A stretch of 64,000 nucleotides of DNA from CAZSXU01 sp964610505. Its GTDB lineage: Bacteria > Arandabacterota > Arandabacteria > JAGLYR01. Numbering within the stretch: position 1 is the first letter of the stretch; each line of letters starts with the position of its first letter. The stretch spans positions 1 to 64,000 of the forward strand of contig CAZSXU010000024.1 in assembly GCA_964610505.1 (NCBI GenBank). The letters are read 5' to 3'. This document shows, in pieces, positions 1 to 8,097 of the stretch. A program made the translations under genes and the position numbers. A model generated the notes under the pieces. The model was not told the DNA's origin, searched no databases, and was given only the letters and a program-made list of their open reading frames with translations.

Positions 1-4
1 TGCA

Positions 5-253
5 CTACAGACATGTTGCCGAGGTCACCCTGCAGATACTCCCCGCGGTGGAGTAGGTCACATGAATCTTCTTCTTCGCACGGATGTGTTTCATCAAGGC
101 TTCGGCTCGAGCCATAGCATCATAGCTCTTGATCGTCATGTTGAACCCTTTGGAGACGTTCCTGAAACGCCAGCGGACGGTTGCGCCGCTTGCGTTCGTA
201 CTGTTGATGATCATGTCGCACGTCCCGGTCGGAGTCCCAAGTTCCCTGGGCAT
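5..253 (-). CDS. Hypothetical protein, 82 aa
   Basis: I do not recognise this small protein. The start is well supported: ATG at 253 is preceded by AAAGGAGG with 8 nt spacing. It has no signal peptide or membrane segment; the middle is basic (RAKKK near residue 60) and the sequence is mixed polar, compatible with a small folded cytoplasmic domain. It lies 46 bp downstream of the endonuclease/exonuclease/phosphatase gene on the same strand, so the two are probably co-transcribed. No function is assigned. Confidence 0.7.
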   Translation of the reverse strand: MPRELGTPTGTCDMIINSTNASGATVRWRFRNVSKGFNMTIKSYDAMARAEALMKHIRAKKKIHVTYSTAGSICRVTSATCL

Positions 254-299
254 TTCACAATCCTCCTTTCAGTCGGAACTCGGCTCATTCCCGGCCGGG

Positions 300-1505
300 C
301 TAGTCGGCCCCCGGCACGGGCAATCGGAACCAGGCCGGCATGTGGTCGCTGACGTCGGCCTTGGATCGGGCGAAGAGATCTTTCTGCTTGCTTTCCGACA
401 GATCCTTGAAATCGCCGTCGTGTATCGCGCGAGCGAAGAGGTCGGTGAATCGGAACACGCCGTAATCGTAAGCGTCTTTGCCCCCGGTCCCGGCCTTCTT
501 GTTGTCGTCGGAAGTGGGAAGCCGCTTGTCGTGGGCGAAGATGGCAATCTGGTCGTACGTCTGGTCCTGCCGGGCGTTCGTCTTGAGCTCCCCGTGTTTC
601 GGATGAGGCGTCAGCAGCGGGAAGTTCACTTTTGCCGCCTTCTTGCTCTTCAGAACCTTCTTGTTGAGAGCCTTGAGATCGTCGTCGATTTCCTTGCGCT
701 TGGCTTCGGCCGATTTCAACTCAAGGTTACAGTCCCCCATCATCAGCAGGTTCTTGTGGTATAGATACTCTTTCTTCTTGGCCCGGATCATCAACCAGTG
801 GATGAGCGCGTCGAACTCCTGCTTCCGCTCCTCCGCATCCTCTCCGTAGAGGAGATGGGCATTGACGCCGAGGAACTCCACGGATTCCGCCTCGCCTCGG
901 GGCTTGATCTGGAACGAAGCACAGTGAGGTTGCCGGATGAAGGTGAGGAACCGGGGAACGGTCAAAGCGGGCTCCGGCGGCACCTCGTCTCCGAGCCAAT
1001 CCGGCGCCTGGGCTTCTTCCCAGGCTTCCCGGGCGTCTTCGAACGCGTCCCACGAGACTACGAAGTCGTCCCGGTGGTCTACGAGCGTCTTCACCACCTT
1101 CGTGCGATCGTGCGTGACGTCGGAGGCCAGCTCGGTTCGCTGAATCCGGTCCCACCGGAAGAGGAACGCCAGCCGCTCCGCGTTGCCCCGATCCCCGGGA
1201 TACACGCCCGTCACGTCGCTGACGACCATTCCGTATTTCTTTCCCAGACGTTCCTTCAGATACCGGATGGCCTCCAGATTGTCGCCGACTTCCTGAACGG
1301 CCATGAGGTCAAAGCGCTTGCAGGTCATTTCCAGGAAATCCCACGCAGGGTCCGGGCGGCTCTTTCGCGTCCCGAACTCACAAATGTTGAAAGTGCCCAG
1401 CACGACCGAGTTTTTTCGGCGCACAGGCAGGCCAAGGGTATTGGCGCTCTTCTTGGCCAGTTTGTGGATCTTGTCCCAATCGCTTTGTTTGAATCGCTTC
1501 GCCAT
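300..1505 (-). CDS. Endonuclease/exonuclease/phosphatase (EEP) superfamily protein
   Basis: A 401-residue protein with the EEP fold signature: TFNICEFG (the metal-site Asn region), AVQEVGD (catalytic Glu), VNAHLLYG, MMGDCNLE (the GDxN motif) and a C-terminal SDHMPAWFRL (the SDH catalytic motif). In this family these residues build a Mg2+-dependent phosphodiesterase site, acting on nucleic acids or phospho-compounds; the substrate cannot be told here. There is no signal peptide, so it is likely cytoplasmic. The frame stays open for 77 codons upstream, but ATG 1505 has GGAGG 6 nt before it and the upstream stretch is unlike protein, so I use 1505. A lysine-rich insertion (about residues 275-300) separates GDxN from SDH. 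Confidence 0.85.
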   Translation of the reverse strand: MAKRFKQSDWDKIHKLAKKSANTLGLPVRRKNSVVLGTFNICEFGTRKSRPDPAWDFLEMTCKRFDLMAVQEVGDNLEAIRYLKERLGKKYGMVVSDVTGVYPGDRGNAERLAFLFRWDRIQRTELASDVTHDRTKVVKTLVDHRDDFVVSWDAFEDAREAWEEAQAPDWLGDEVPPEPALTVPRFLTFIRQPHCASFQIKPRGEAESVEFLGVNAHLLYGEDAEERKQEFDALIHWLMIRAKKKEYLYHKNLLMMGDCNLELKSAEAKRKEIDDDLKALNKKVLKSKKAAKVNFPLLTPHPKHGELKTNARQDQTYDQIAIFAHDKRLPTSDDNKKAGTGGKDAYDYGVFRFTDLFARAIHDGDFKDLSESKQKDLFARSKADVSDHMPAWFRLPVPGAD

Positions 1506-2041
1506 GTTGGGCCTCCGGTCGAAAATGCCGGGAAACCTGCCTTCGGGTCCCCGGCGGCGCTCCTCCCAGGAAAGCAGTGCTTCGCTGTCGACACCGCACG
1601 CGAGGTCCGGATTCAACTCGCAGGAATCCGACACAGGAAGATTCGGCACAGTGGTTCGAGAGGATCCCGTAGTATTAACCGGGTGAGGGGCCGGATTTCT
1701 GTCGAAGATTTTTCCGGGCGCGCGCTTTTTTTCCAAGGGTTTGCGGATTTTGGAGATAGGCCGATGGACGTCCAGGCTCGGTGGCGGTTTCTGGCGCCCT
1801 CAGCTCCACGCGCCTCGTCCGCCGCCGGAGTTCATTCCGGGAGAATACGGAACTTCAGATCCAATTGCGAGTTCATTCAATGATACGTTTCCGGCTCCCG
1901 AGTGCCTTTTCGGGCCTCGACATGTGCGATCGGCCACCCGGACCTCTTTAGGGTTGTCGAATGAAACCGGGATGAGTAGAATAGCGTCCCGGCGTTGAGG
2001 AAGGATTCCCTGATGACGACCCCTCCTGTGATGAGGTTTCC
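1506..2041. other. Divergent intergenic region
   Basis: This 536-bp gap lies between the leftward EEP gene and the rightward TonB receptor gene. I find a good rightward sigma70-type promoter at 1954-1982 (separate entry) and no convincing gene. The part adjoining 1506-1736 is open in the EEP frame but lacks a ribosome site. Confidence 0.5.
1954..1982 (+). promoter_or_regulatory. Sigma70-type promoter for the TonB receptor gene
   Basis: TTGTCG (1954-1959), a 17-nt spacer, then TAGAAT (1977-1982). The next gene starts at 2042, which gives a leader of about 50 nt. Seen by eye only. Confidence 0.5.
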
Positions 2042-4576
2042 ATGCGGCCCAGTGCCACACGCGGCTTGTCGCATTGCAACTTGCCCCCGCCCTGTCTTAG
2101 AGCCCCTGCTGGCGGTCCTTCACGAAGACGCGCGACTGCTTTGCACAGCATTCTCAGACGGTTGGTCCCGGCGCTTTCTCTGATTCTCGGATTCCCGTAT
2201 CTGTCCAGCGTTCACGCCGAGGCCCAGTACGATCCCGGCGGAATCGCGGGAACCGTCGCGGCGCGAACGACCTCCGTACCTCTTGCCGGAGTCTACATTC
2301 AGATTCTCGACACCTCATCGCAGGCGGTTACGGATCAGGCCGGTTCGTACTCCATCGACGAGGTACCCCCGGGCATCTACAGCGTCGGATTCGATCTTCC
2401 CGGCTATCGTACCCTGATTCGCACAAACGTATCCGTGGCCCCCGGACGAACCACCGAGCTCTCCGTCAGTCTGGACGCCGAGATGGCTATTCAATCGGAG
2501 TTGAGAGTCTACGAGATCAACGAGCTGACGGTGGAGGGGGAGGTGTCCTACTTCGAAACGGATCCCGACATCGAGGTGTCGGGACGGAGCATCTCGAGTG
2601 ACGAGATCCTCTCAGCGTCAGGTGCAATGCGTGACATTCAACGGGTTGTCCAGATCCTCCCATCGGTAACCACCGGGTCGGATCAGATGAACGAGATCAT
2701 CGTGCGAGGGGGGAACTACGGTGAGAATCTCTTTCTGCTCGACGGACTCGAGATTCCCAATCCGAACCACTTCGCCTACCAGGGCGCGGGCGGAGGACCC
2801 ATTTCGATTCTCTCCGCCGAGACGATTCGGGACGTCAACTTCATCGCCGGGGCTTTCCCGGCGCGCTACGGCGACAAGGCCTCTTCGGTCCTGGATATCA
2901 CGCTCCGCAAGGGAGCACGGGACCGGCGGTTGGTCACCTTCGATACGAGCATGGGGGGCATCGGCGGCATTCTGGAGGGGCCGATCGGAAAAGGGGGGAC
3001 GTATCTGGTATCGGGGAACAGGAGCTACCTCGAGCTCATTGCCTCCGGTTTCGGGCTGACCGCCGTTCCGAAATACGGCAGTTTGCAGAGCAAGGTGTCC
3101 TATGACGTCGGGCGGCACACGTTCCTGTGGAACACGCTGTACTCCACCGACCATATTGAGATCGAATCCGACGACGAGGACGAAGATTTCAACGTCGACT
3201 TCGACAGCGGACTTGTGATGAGCGGGGCGACGCTGAAGAGCCTCTTCGGCCGCTCTCTCCACACGGAACTCGCGCTGTCCCACGTCCGGAATCTGTGGGA
3301 CTACACGGCGGAGGAAGGCGCGCAGGGCCGAAGCCTCGACCGGATCAGCAACCGCTCCACGGAATCGGAAACCCAGATCAAGGGTCATGCGGCCTGGTCC
3401 CCCGGAAGCTATTCCCTATCGGGCGGGTTCTCCGTCAAGAACAGCCGGTTCGAACATGATATCGACACGGCGCCGGACACCACCTTCATCTTCGATACGG
3501 ATTTCGCCTCGGCCGACGACGACACGATTATCGGAGTGCTGGACGACCATCCGGCCTGGCGGGTGCATCGGGACGTCAATGCCTACAAGAATGCTGTCTA
3601 CGGCCAGTTCCGCTTCAGCCCTCTGCGGCGGCTCACGCTGCGGCTGGGTGGGCGGTACGATTGGATGGATTTCACGGACGAATCACATCTGTCACCCCGA
3701 GTTGCGATCCGCCTGGCACTGTCCAATACTCTCTGGCTGAGCTCGGCCTATGGAATCCACTACCAGAGCCCTGCCTACCTGGCCCTGACCGCTCACGAGA
3801 ACAACAGAGACAATCTCGACAGCTACTACACGGAGCAGTTGGTCGTCGGAACGGAGTGGCTTCCGCGGCCGGATACTCGCGTCACGCTGGAGGGCTACGC
3901 AAAGGAGTACCGGGATGTGCCGGTGGCCAAGGAGTGGCTGACGCCGGATCCCTGGGACGATTTCGACGGCACGGGAGAACTTGTTAATGCCGCCGAGGGC
4001 CGTTCCGAGGGAATCGAGCTCTACATCCAGCGCAAGAAGAGCACGTCCTATTCGTACATTCTCTCCCTGTCGCTCTACCGGGCCCGGTTCAAAGACCCGC
4101 GGACCGGAGAGGAGCGGCCGTGGGATTTCGACCACCGCCGCCTGTGCACCCTTTCGGTATCCAAGCACTGGCGCCTGTCGGGAGCCCCCTGGTACGAGAA
4201 CATGAAGGACAAGCTCTGGTACCGGTTTTTCAGGGGATTTCTGCCGTTTGGCGACGAGGTTGAACTCTCGGCGCGCTGGCGGTTCGCGGGAGGGAGACCC
4301 TACACGCGACCCGAATATCTGCGCGAATACCACACGTGGATTACGCCGGCGGACGCGCCCCTCAACGCAGATCGCCATCCCGACTACCACCGCCTCGACA
4401 TCCGCCTCGATCGCCACTACTATCGCAAGAACATGAGCCTGACGGTCTATTTCGACCTGATGAACGTCTACGGGCGCAAGAACATCTGGGGCTATTCGTA
4501 TGATGGGAACGGCGAAGTAGACCGGGTGAACCAGTTCTCCACGATTCCGTTCGTGGGACTCAGCATCAAATTCTGA
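2042..4576 (+). CDS. TonB-dependent outer-membrane receptor with carboxypeptidase-regulatory-like domain
   Basis: An 844-residue SusC/CirA-like receptor. A hydrophobic signal segment (LVPALSLILGFPYLSSVHAEA, about residues 41-61) is followed by a CarboxypepD_reg-like beta-sandwich (GIAGTVAARTTSVPLAGV ... GSYSIDEVPPGIYSVGFDLPGY, about 67-145), a plug domain (ILPSVTTGSDQMNEIIVRGG, LFLLDGLEIPNP, GAFPARYGDKASSVLDI, about 195-290), then a long beta-barrel ending in a C-terminal aromatic residue (VGLSIKF), as expected for BAM insertion. It would import a ligand across the outer membrane using TonB-ExbBD energy. The ligand is unknown and no SusD partner is adjacent. The annotated ATG gives a long N-region before the signal core, so a start nearer residue 30-40 is possible. 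A short-period repeat begins right at its stop codon. Confidence 0.92.
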   Translation: MRPSATRGLSHCNLPPPCLRAPAGGPSRRRATALHSILRRLVPALSLILGFPYLSSVHAEAQYDPGGIAGTVAARTTSVPLAGVYIQILDTSSQAVTDQAGSYSIDEVPPGIYSVGFDLPGYRTLIRTNVSVAPGRTTELSVSLDAEMAIQSELRVYEINELTVEGEVSYFETDPDIEVSGRSISSDEILSASGAMRDIQRVVQILPSVTTGSDQMNEIIVRGGNYGENLFLLDGLEIPNPNHFAYQGAGGGPISILSAETIRDVNFIAGAFPARYGDKASSVLDITLRKGARDRRLVTFDTSMGGIGGILEGPIGKGGTYLVSGNRSYLELIASGFGLTAVPKYGSLQSKVSYDVGRHTFLWNTLYSTDHIEIESDDEDEDFNVDFDSGLVMSGATLKSLFGRSLHTELALSHVRNLWDYTAEEGAQGRSLDRISNRSTESETQIKGHAAWSPGSYSLSGGFSVKNSRFEHDIDTAPDTTFIFDTDFASADDDTIIGVLDDHPAWRVHRDVNAYKNAVYGQFRFSPLRRLTLRLGGRYDWMDFTDESHLSPRVAIRLALSNTLWLSSAYGIHYQSPAYLALTAHENNRDNLDSYYTEQLVVGTEWLPRPDTRVTLEGYAKEYRDVPVAKEWLTPDPWDDFDGTGELVNAAEGRSEGIELYIQRKKSTSYSYILSLSLYRARFKDPRTGEERPWDFDHRRLCTLSVSKHWRLSGAPWYENMKDKLWYRFFRGFLPFGDEVELSARWRFAGGRPYTRPEYLREYHTWITPADAPLNADRHPDYHRLDIRLDRHYYRKNMSLTVYFDLMNVYGRKNIWGYSYDGNGEVDRVNQFSTIPFVGLSIKF

Positions 4577-4840
4577 GAGCCGAGAGCCGAAATCCGAGAT
4601 CGGAGAACAGCGTTAATCCCCCCTTCCGCCGTGGCGTCGGCGACGCCGAGCCCTGCCCGCAGCGGAACGCCCGAATCCAGGACCACCAAGAAGGTAACGA
4701 AGCACACGAAGAAAACACGAAGGACACGAAGGGGGAAATCGGCGCCCTGCGGGAAAACCCATTTGCGAGTCCCGAGTCCCTTGTCCCGGGCCCTCGTCAC
4801 TCGCTCTCAACTCAGAACGTAGAACTTAGAACTCAGAACT
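4575..4840. repeat. Short-period degenerate intergenic repeats (7- and 9-nt units)
   Basis: Three simple-repeat tracts lie between the receptor and the AhpD-like gene. 4575-4605 is 7-nt periodic (GAGAGCC/GAGAGCC). 4681-4734 is 9-nt periodic, built on ACACGAAGG. 4762-4840 is 7-nt periodic (GAGTCCC, then AACTCAG/AACTTAG/AACTCAG). The last tract stops exactly at the neighbouring stop codon. There is no coding potential. Related tracts recur at 15.9, 29.7, 32.2, 48.0 and 61.3 kb. Confidence 0.8.
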
Positions 4841-5179
4841 TCACTTGAACACATGATCCATCGCTTCCAGCGCGAAGCGCGCCGACACGGTCGCCCGTCC
4901 GCCTCCGATCTCCATGGCGACGCCGAGGGTCTCGACCATTTCCTCCATCGTCGCTCCCGCGCGGGCCGCCTTGCGAATGTGCCACTCCATGCAGGATTCG
5001 CAGTCCGTGACGACCGAAATCCCGACGGCGATGAGCTCCTTGATCTTGACCGGCACATGTCCCGGTGAGAAGGCGGCCTCCTCCAGCTTGAGGAACGCCT
5101 TGTAGGCCTTGGAGTCCAGGTCCAGAAGCCTCTGGTGAGCCTGTCGCCTGGTCTCGACAATCTCTTGAATCTTGCTCAT
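4841..5179 (-). CDS. AhpD-like carboxymuconolactone decarboxylase-family protein
   Basis: A 112-residue all-alpha protein with the AhpD core: KIKELIAVGISVVTDCESCMEWHIRKAARAGAT, including the redox CxxC (CESC) followed by the conserved His four residues later (EWH). In AhpD-type proteins this Cys pair acts in a thiol peroxidase or electron-relay reaction against peroxides. The start at 5179 is fixed by GGAGG 6 nt upstream; the longer open frame to 5254 is out of line with family length (about 105-115). It stands alone, with no peroxiredoxin gene next to it. Cytoplasmic. Confidence 0.88.
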   Translation of the reverse strand: MSKIQEIVETRRQAHQRLLDLDSKAYKAFLKLEEAAFSPGHVPVKIKELIAVGISVVTDCESCMEWHIRKAARAGATMEEMVETLGVAMEIGGGRATVSARFALEAMDHVFK

Positions 5180-5344
5180 CGAAATCCTCCCTGACGTTGG
5201 AATGGTCTCACCGTCGTGCCCTCGGACTCTACGCGGCGCGTGTCCCGGGCGCAACGTCCAATGGAGTCTTCACTCATGGGACCAATGCGGGAGTTCAAGG
5301 GTGTTGCTTTCGAGGGCCGGTCAGGCAGGTGAGCGCGATCGTTC

Positions 5345-5599
5345 CTACTCCGGCAGTCTCCCAGTCAGTTTCCAGATCCAGCGGTGCATCCGGTGGAGAG
5401 ATTTCACGGGCTCGGCGAACATCAGAATGCACTCCCCGGCGACAACGGAAATCCCATGTTCCTCGCAGAATCGAACGGCGGTGTCCGACGCGGCCCCGAC
5501 CTGCACCCACACTCTCGAAATACCGAGGTCGGCCGCCTCGGCGACGATGTTCTCCGTCTCCGCCGGGCGGACGATCATGACAACACCGCCGCCGGCTCG
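5345..5599 (-). pseudogene. 5'-truncated CoA-binding (YccU-like) protein remnant
   Basis: The frame encodes only the C-terminal half of a CoA_binding_2 Rossmann protein: GGGVVMIVRPAETENIV ... GISRVWVQVGAASDTAVRFCEEHGISVVAGECILMF ... RMHRWIWKLTGRLPE. Whole proteins of this family are about 140-150 residues, and their N-terminal nucleotide-binding half (AVVGxSxxP) is absent. Similarity continues upstream of the only ATG (5578) into GGGVV and then meets a stop inside the 3' end of the FGE-like gene, so this looks like a deletion scar rather than a short functional gene. A 77-residue product from ATG 5578 remains possible. Confidence 0.6.
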
Positions 5600-5600
5600 A

Positions 5601-6389
5601 TCATTCGCCCACTTCCTTCACGCATCGGAATCCCACGTTGAAATCGATCCAGTGCGGGGGCAGCGCGTTTCGAAAGTACACGCGATTGCAGTAGGGCCCC
5701 GAATGCCAGCCGCCTCCTCGAATGACGCGGAACCTCCCCTTCTTGGGGCCCGCAGGATTCCGGTAGGGAGATTCAGCGTAATAGTCCTCGCCGTAGCGAT
5801 CCGCCACCCATTCAACCACGTTCCCGGCCATGTCGTAGAGGCCGTACCCGTTGGGGGGATAGCTTCCAACAGGAACGGTTCCCTTCACGGATTCTTTCTT
5901 GTAGTAGTTGGCCAGGGAGAGGTCAATGTCGTCGCCGTTCGGGTAGTTCTTGCCGGCCAGACCTCCTCGGGCGGCATACTCCCACTCCGCCTCCGTGGGA
6001 AGCCTCATCCCGCGCCATTCGGCGTACGCCTTGGCGTCTCCCGAGGTCACGCCGACCACCGGATGGTTCGGATAGTCGCTCCCGCAGTGAAACTCGTCGA
6101 TTCCCCAGAGTTGAGGGAGGTCCCGCCCCGTCGCCCGGCAGAAGGCGAGGTAGTGGGCATTGGTCACTTCATGCGTGTCCATGGCGAAGGCATCGATGAA
6201 GACCTTGTGCGCCGGGTTGTGATCGCCCTCGGAATCGGAGCCCATCATGAACTCTCCGGCCGGGATCGGCACCGTTTCCGGCGCAACCAAACCCCCGCCC
6301 GTCAGGTTCTCGCCCGGCCCTGGGGTTCGCGCACAGGAGACCGAACAGGCCGACAGTAGACATACAAAGAGAAGGGACGTTGAGTTCAT
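5601..6389 (-). CDS. FGE-sulfatase (SUMF1/EgtB-like) domain lipoprotein
   Basis: A 262-residue protein. The N-terminus (LLFVCLLSACSVSCA) is a lipoprotein signal with two possible lipobox cysteines (C15 or C19). The rest is an FGE-sulfatase fold: VPIPAGEFMMGSD, HKVFIDAFAMDTHEVTNAHY, HPVVGVTSGDAKAYAEWRGMRLPTEAEWEYAARGG, GLYDMAGNVVEWVADRY, RVIRGGGWHSG ... GFRCV. True formylglycine-generating enzymes have two active-site cysteines five residues apart in the GGSW-CxxxxC region; here only the second (PYC) is present and the first position is His. It may therefore be a non-catalytic or different member of the fold, displayed on a membrane. AAAGGA lies 11 nt before the ATG. Confidence 0.85.
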   Translation of the reverse strand: MNSTSLLFVCLLSACSVSCARTPGPGENLTGGGLVAPETVPIPAGEFMMGSDSEGDHNPAHKVFIDAFAMDTHEVTNAHYLAFCRATGRDLPQLWGIDEFHCGSDYPNHPVVGVTSGDAKAYAEWRGMRLPTEAEWEYAARGGLAGKNYPNGDDIDLSLANYYKKESVKGTVPVGSYPPNGYGLYDMAGNVVEWVADRYGEDYYAESPYRNPAGPKKGRFRVIRGGGWHSGPYCNRVYFRNALPPHWIDFNVGFRCVKEVGE

Positions 6390-6563
6390 TCGGTCAATCG
6401 TCCTTTGGATGGTTGCAGGTTCGGTTCCCGGTCACGAGGGGCACTCCGTAACCTTCATCGCGGCACCTCTCCCGGCGGCGGCTGCGTTGCCGTATGGTCG
6501 CGTGATTTCGGCGCGAAGGTCAACCCAGAAAACCCGGCAGGTTCGTCGGGAGTGAAGGGGACA

Positions 6564-7850
6564 TCAGGGTTGGGGGGTCTTGGAATCCGGCGTGGGGAGC
6601 AAGGGCCGTTCCCGGCGGTACGTTTGTTTGAGACGGCTCCAGGTGGCGGGTTCGACGGACATCTCTTCTCCGGCGGTGCAGGATTCCCCGAGTGCTCCGA
6701 TCAATACGCTACACGAGTTGTTCTCGGGGAGACAGGGAGAGTCGGGCCCCACCCCGAAATTCCCCGCAGGCGGATCGCAGAACCGGGGATCCATGGACAA
6801 ATTTCCGTGGATCCCTTCGTGCTCGGCGATGCAGCCGGTCCAGTCGCCGCCTCCGTTTTCGAAGAGATTGCAGCACAGCAGATTCGGCTCGCTGCTGGCG
6901 CCGCAGGAGATGGTTTCTCCTCCGATGCTCATGGCGATGACCACTCGAATGAGTGTAGGGGAGGAGAGATCGCAGTGGATCGCGGCGCCCTCGATGCTTG
7001 CGCTGTTTCCCCAGAAGGTGCAGTAGGTGATCTCCGGCGAGGAGAGCTCCAGATATATGGCGCCGCCCACGTCGGCGACGTTGGAGACGATGATACAGTG
7101 CTCAAGAGTCGGGCTGTAGGCGCCGCAGGTGAGCCCGCCCCCCTGGATCGCCGTGTTCTCTGAGATCGTGCAGTTCGTAATCAGCGGGAAGCTGTAGTAG
7201 AGGTACACTCCGCCGCCCGTGTAGGTGGCCGAATTTCCGGTGATGGTGCAGTTGTCGATGGTCGGGGAGGAGTCCTCGCGGCAATTGATGCCACCGCCGT
7301 AGCCCTGCACCCCCCCGGCGGTGTTGTCGGCGATTGTGCAATCGCTGATGGTGGGCGTTGAGGTTCCAATGCAGAGGATCCCGCCGCCCCGGGTCATCAC
7401 GCCGCCGGTCTCGTTCTCGACCACGGCGCAATTGACGATCGAGGGAGAGGCGGATTCGCAGTAGATCCCGCCTCCCCCGGTGGCCGACGAGATATATCCG
7501 TGAGTGATCGTGACGCTGCGAAGGATCGATTCGGGACCTTCCGCCGTGTGGAAGTGAAAACCTCGATGAGGGTCGGATTCACTTCCTTCGCAATCGATGA
7601 TGCACAGCTCGGGATCGTCGCTCTCGGATCGAACCGTGAGATCTTTTCCCAGAAAGTCGATGTCGCGGTTTCCCTCACCCGTAAAGGTGCCGTCGCCTAG
7701 GCTGACGGTATCCCCTTCCGCCGCGGCCGTGACCGCCTCCTGAATCGTGGCGTAGTCCCCCGTGCCGTCGGGCCGAACGAGATGCGTGGCCGCGAAGACG
7801 GGCGAAGCGATCGTAATCATCAAGGACAACGCGAGAAGCAAGCGGCGCAC
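6564..7850 (-). CDS. Secreted parallel beta-helix repeat protein
   Basis: About 428 residues if started at GTG 7850, which places the signal peptide (RRLLLALSLMITIASPVFA) at the N-terminus and has GGGAG 7 nt upstream; the open frame runs to 8084 but the extra 78 residues are not signal-like. After THLVRPDGTGDYATIQEAVTAAAEGDTVSLGDGTF (the typical entry to a pectate-lyase-like helix) come about ten coils of the type GGGIYC..SSPTIxNCTIxxN. Such proteins are right-handed beta-helices, often of the choice-of-anchor class in FCB genomes. The C-terminus (RPLLPTPDSKTPQP) lacks a FlgD-like sorting domain, unlike its neighbours. Function unknown; extracellular. Confidence 0.82.
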   Translation of the reverse strand: MRRLLLALSLMITIASPVFAATHLVRPDGTGDYATIQEAVTAAAEGDTVSLGDGTFTGEGNRDIDFLGKDLTVRSESDDPELCIIDCEGSESDPHRGFHFHTAEGPESILRSVTITHGYISSATGGGGIYCESASPSIVNCAVVENETGGVMTRGGGILCIGTSTPTISDCTIADNTAGGVQGYGGGINCREDSSPTIDNCTITGNSATYTGGGVYLYYSFPLITNCTISENTAIQGGGLTCGAYSPTLEHCIIVSNVADVGGAIYLELSSPEITYCTFWGNSASIEGAAIHCDLSSPTLIRVVIAMSIGGETISCGASSEPNLLCCNLFENGGGDWTGCIAEHEGIHGNLSMDPRFCDPPAGNFGVGPDSPCLPENNSCSVLIGALGESCTAGEEMSVEPATWSRLKQTYRRERPLLPTPDSKTPQP

Positions 7851-8032
7851 AGCCGTCTCCCATGAGCGGGGATTCAATCCGACCCATTCCAGCCCAAGAG
7901 TGCGGTCTTTCGAGCATCTTGTCCATATGGAAAGTCGGCCGAAATCGGGTTTCGCTGAAGCGCAGGAACAGACTGGATGGTCGGAATTCGGACTGCGGGT
8001 CAGACTCCAAGATCCCCAACAGGCCGAAGAAA

Positions 8033-8058
8033 CAGGGGCGGCCCGATGGCCGCCCCTG
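8033..8058 (-). terminator. GC-rich hairpin terminator of the caspase-like gene
   Basis: A perfect 11-bp inverted repeat (CAGGGGCGGCC / GGCCGCCCCTG) with loop CGAT, 40 bp downstream of the stop at 8098. On the minus strand it is followed by TTTCTT. It belongs to the GGGGCG...CGCCCC hairpin family seen repeatedly in this window. Confidence 0.7.
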
Positions 8059-8097
8059 TAGGTCTCATTCCCGACCGCATGCATCCGGCCGGGATCG

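Noticed and set aside
5600..5620. TGA upstream of the CoA-binding remnant as a Sec codon
   Set aside because: The residues before it belong to no CoA-binding homology and no suitable hairpin follows; truncation explains it better.
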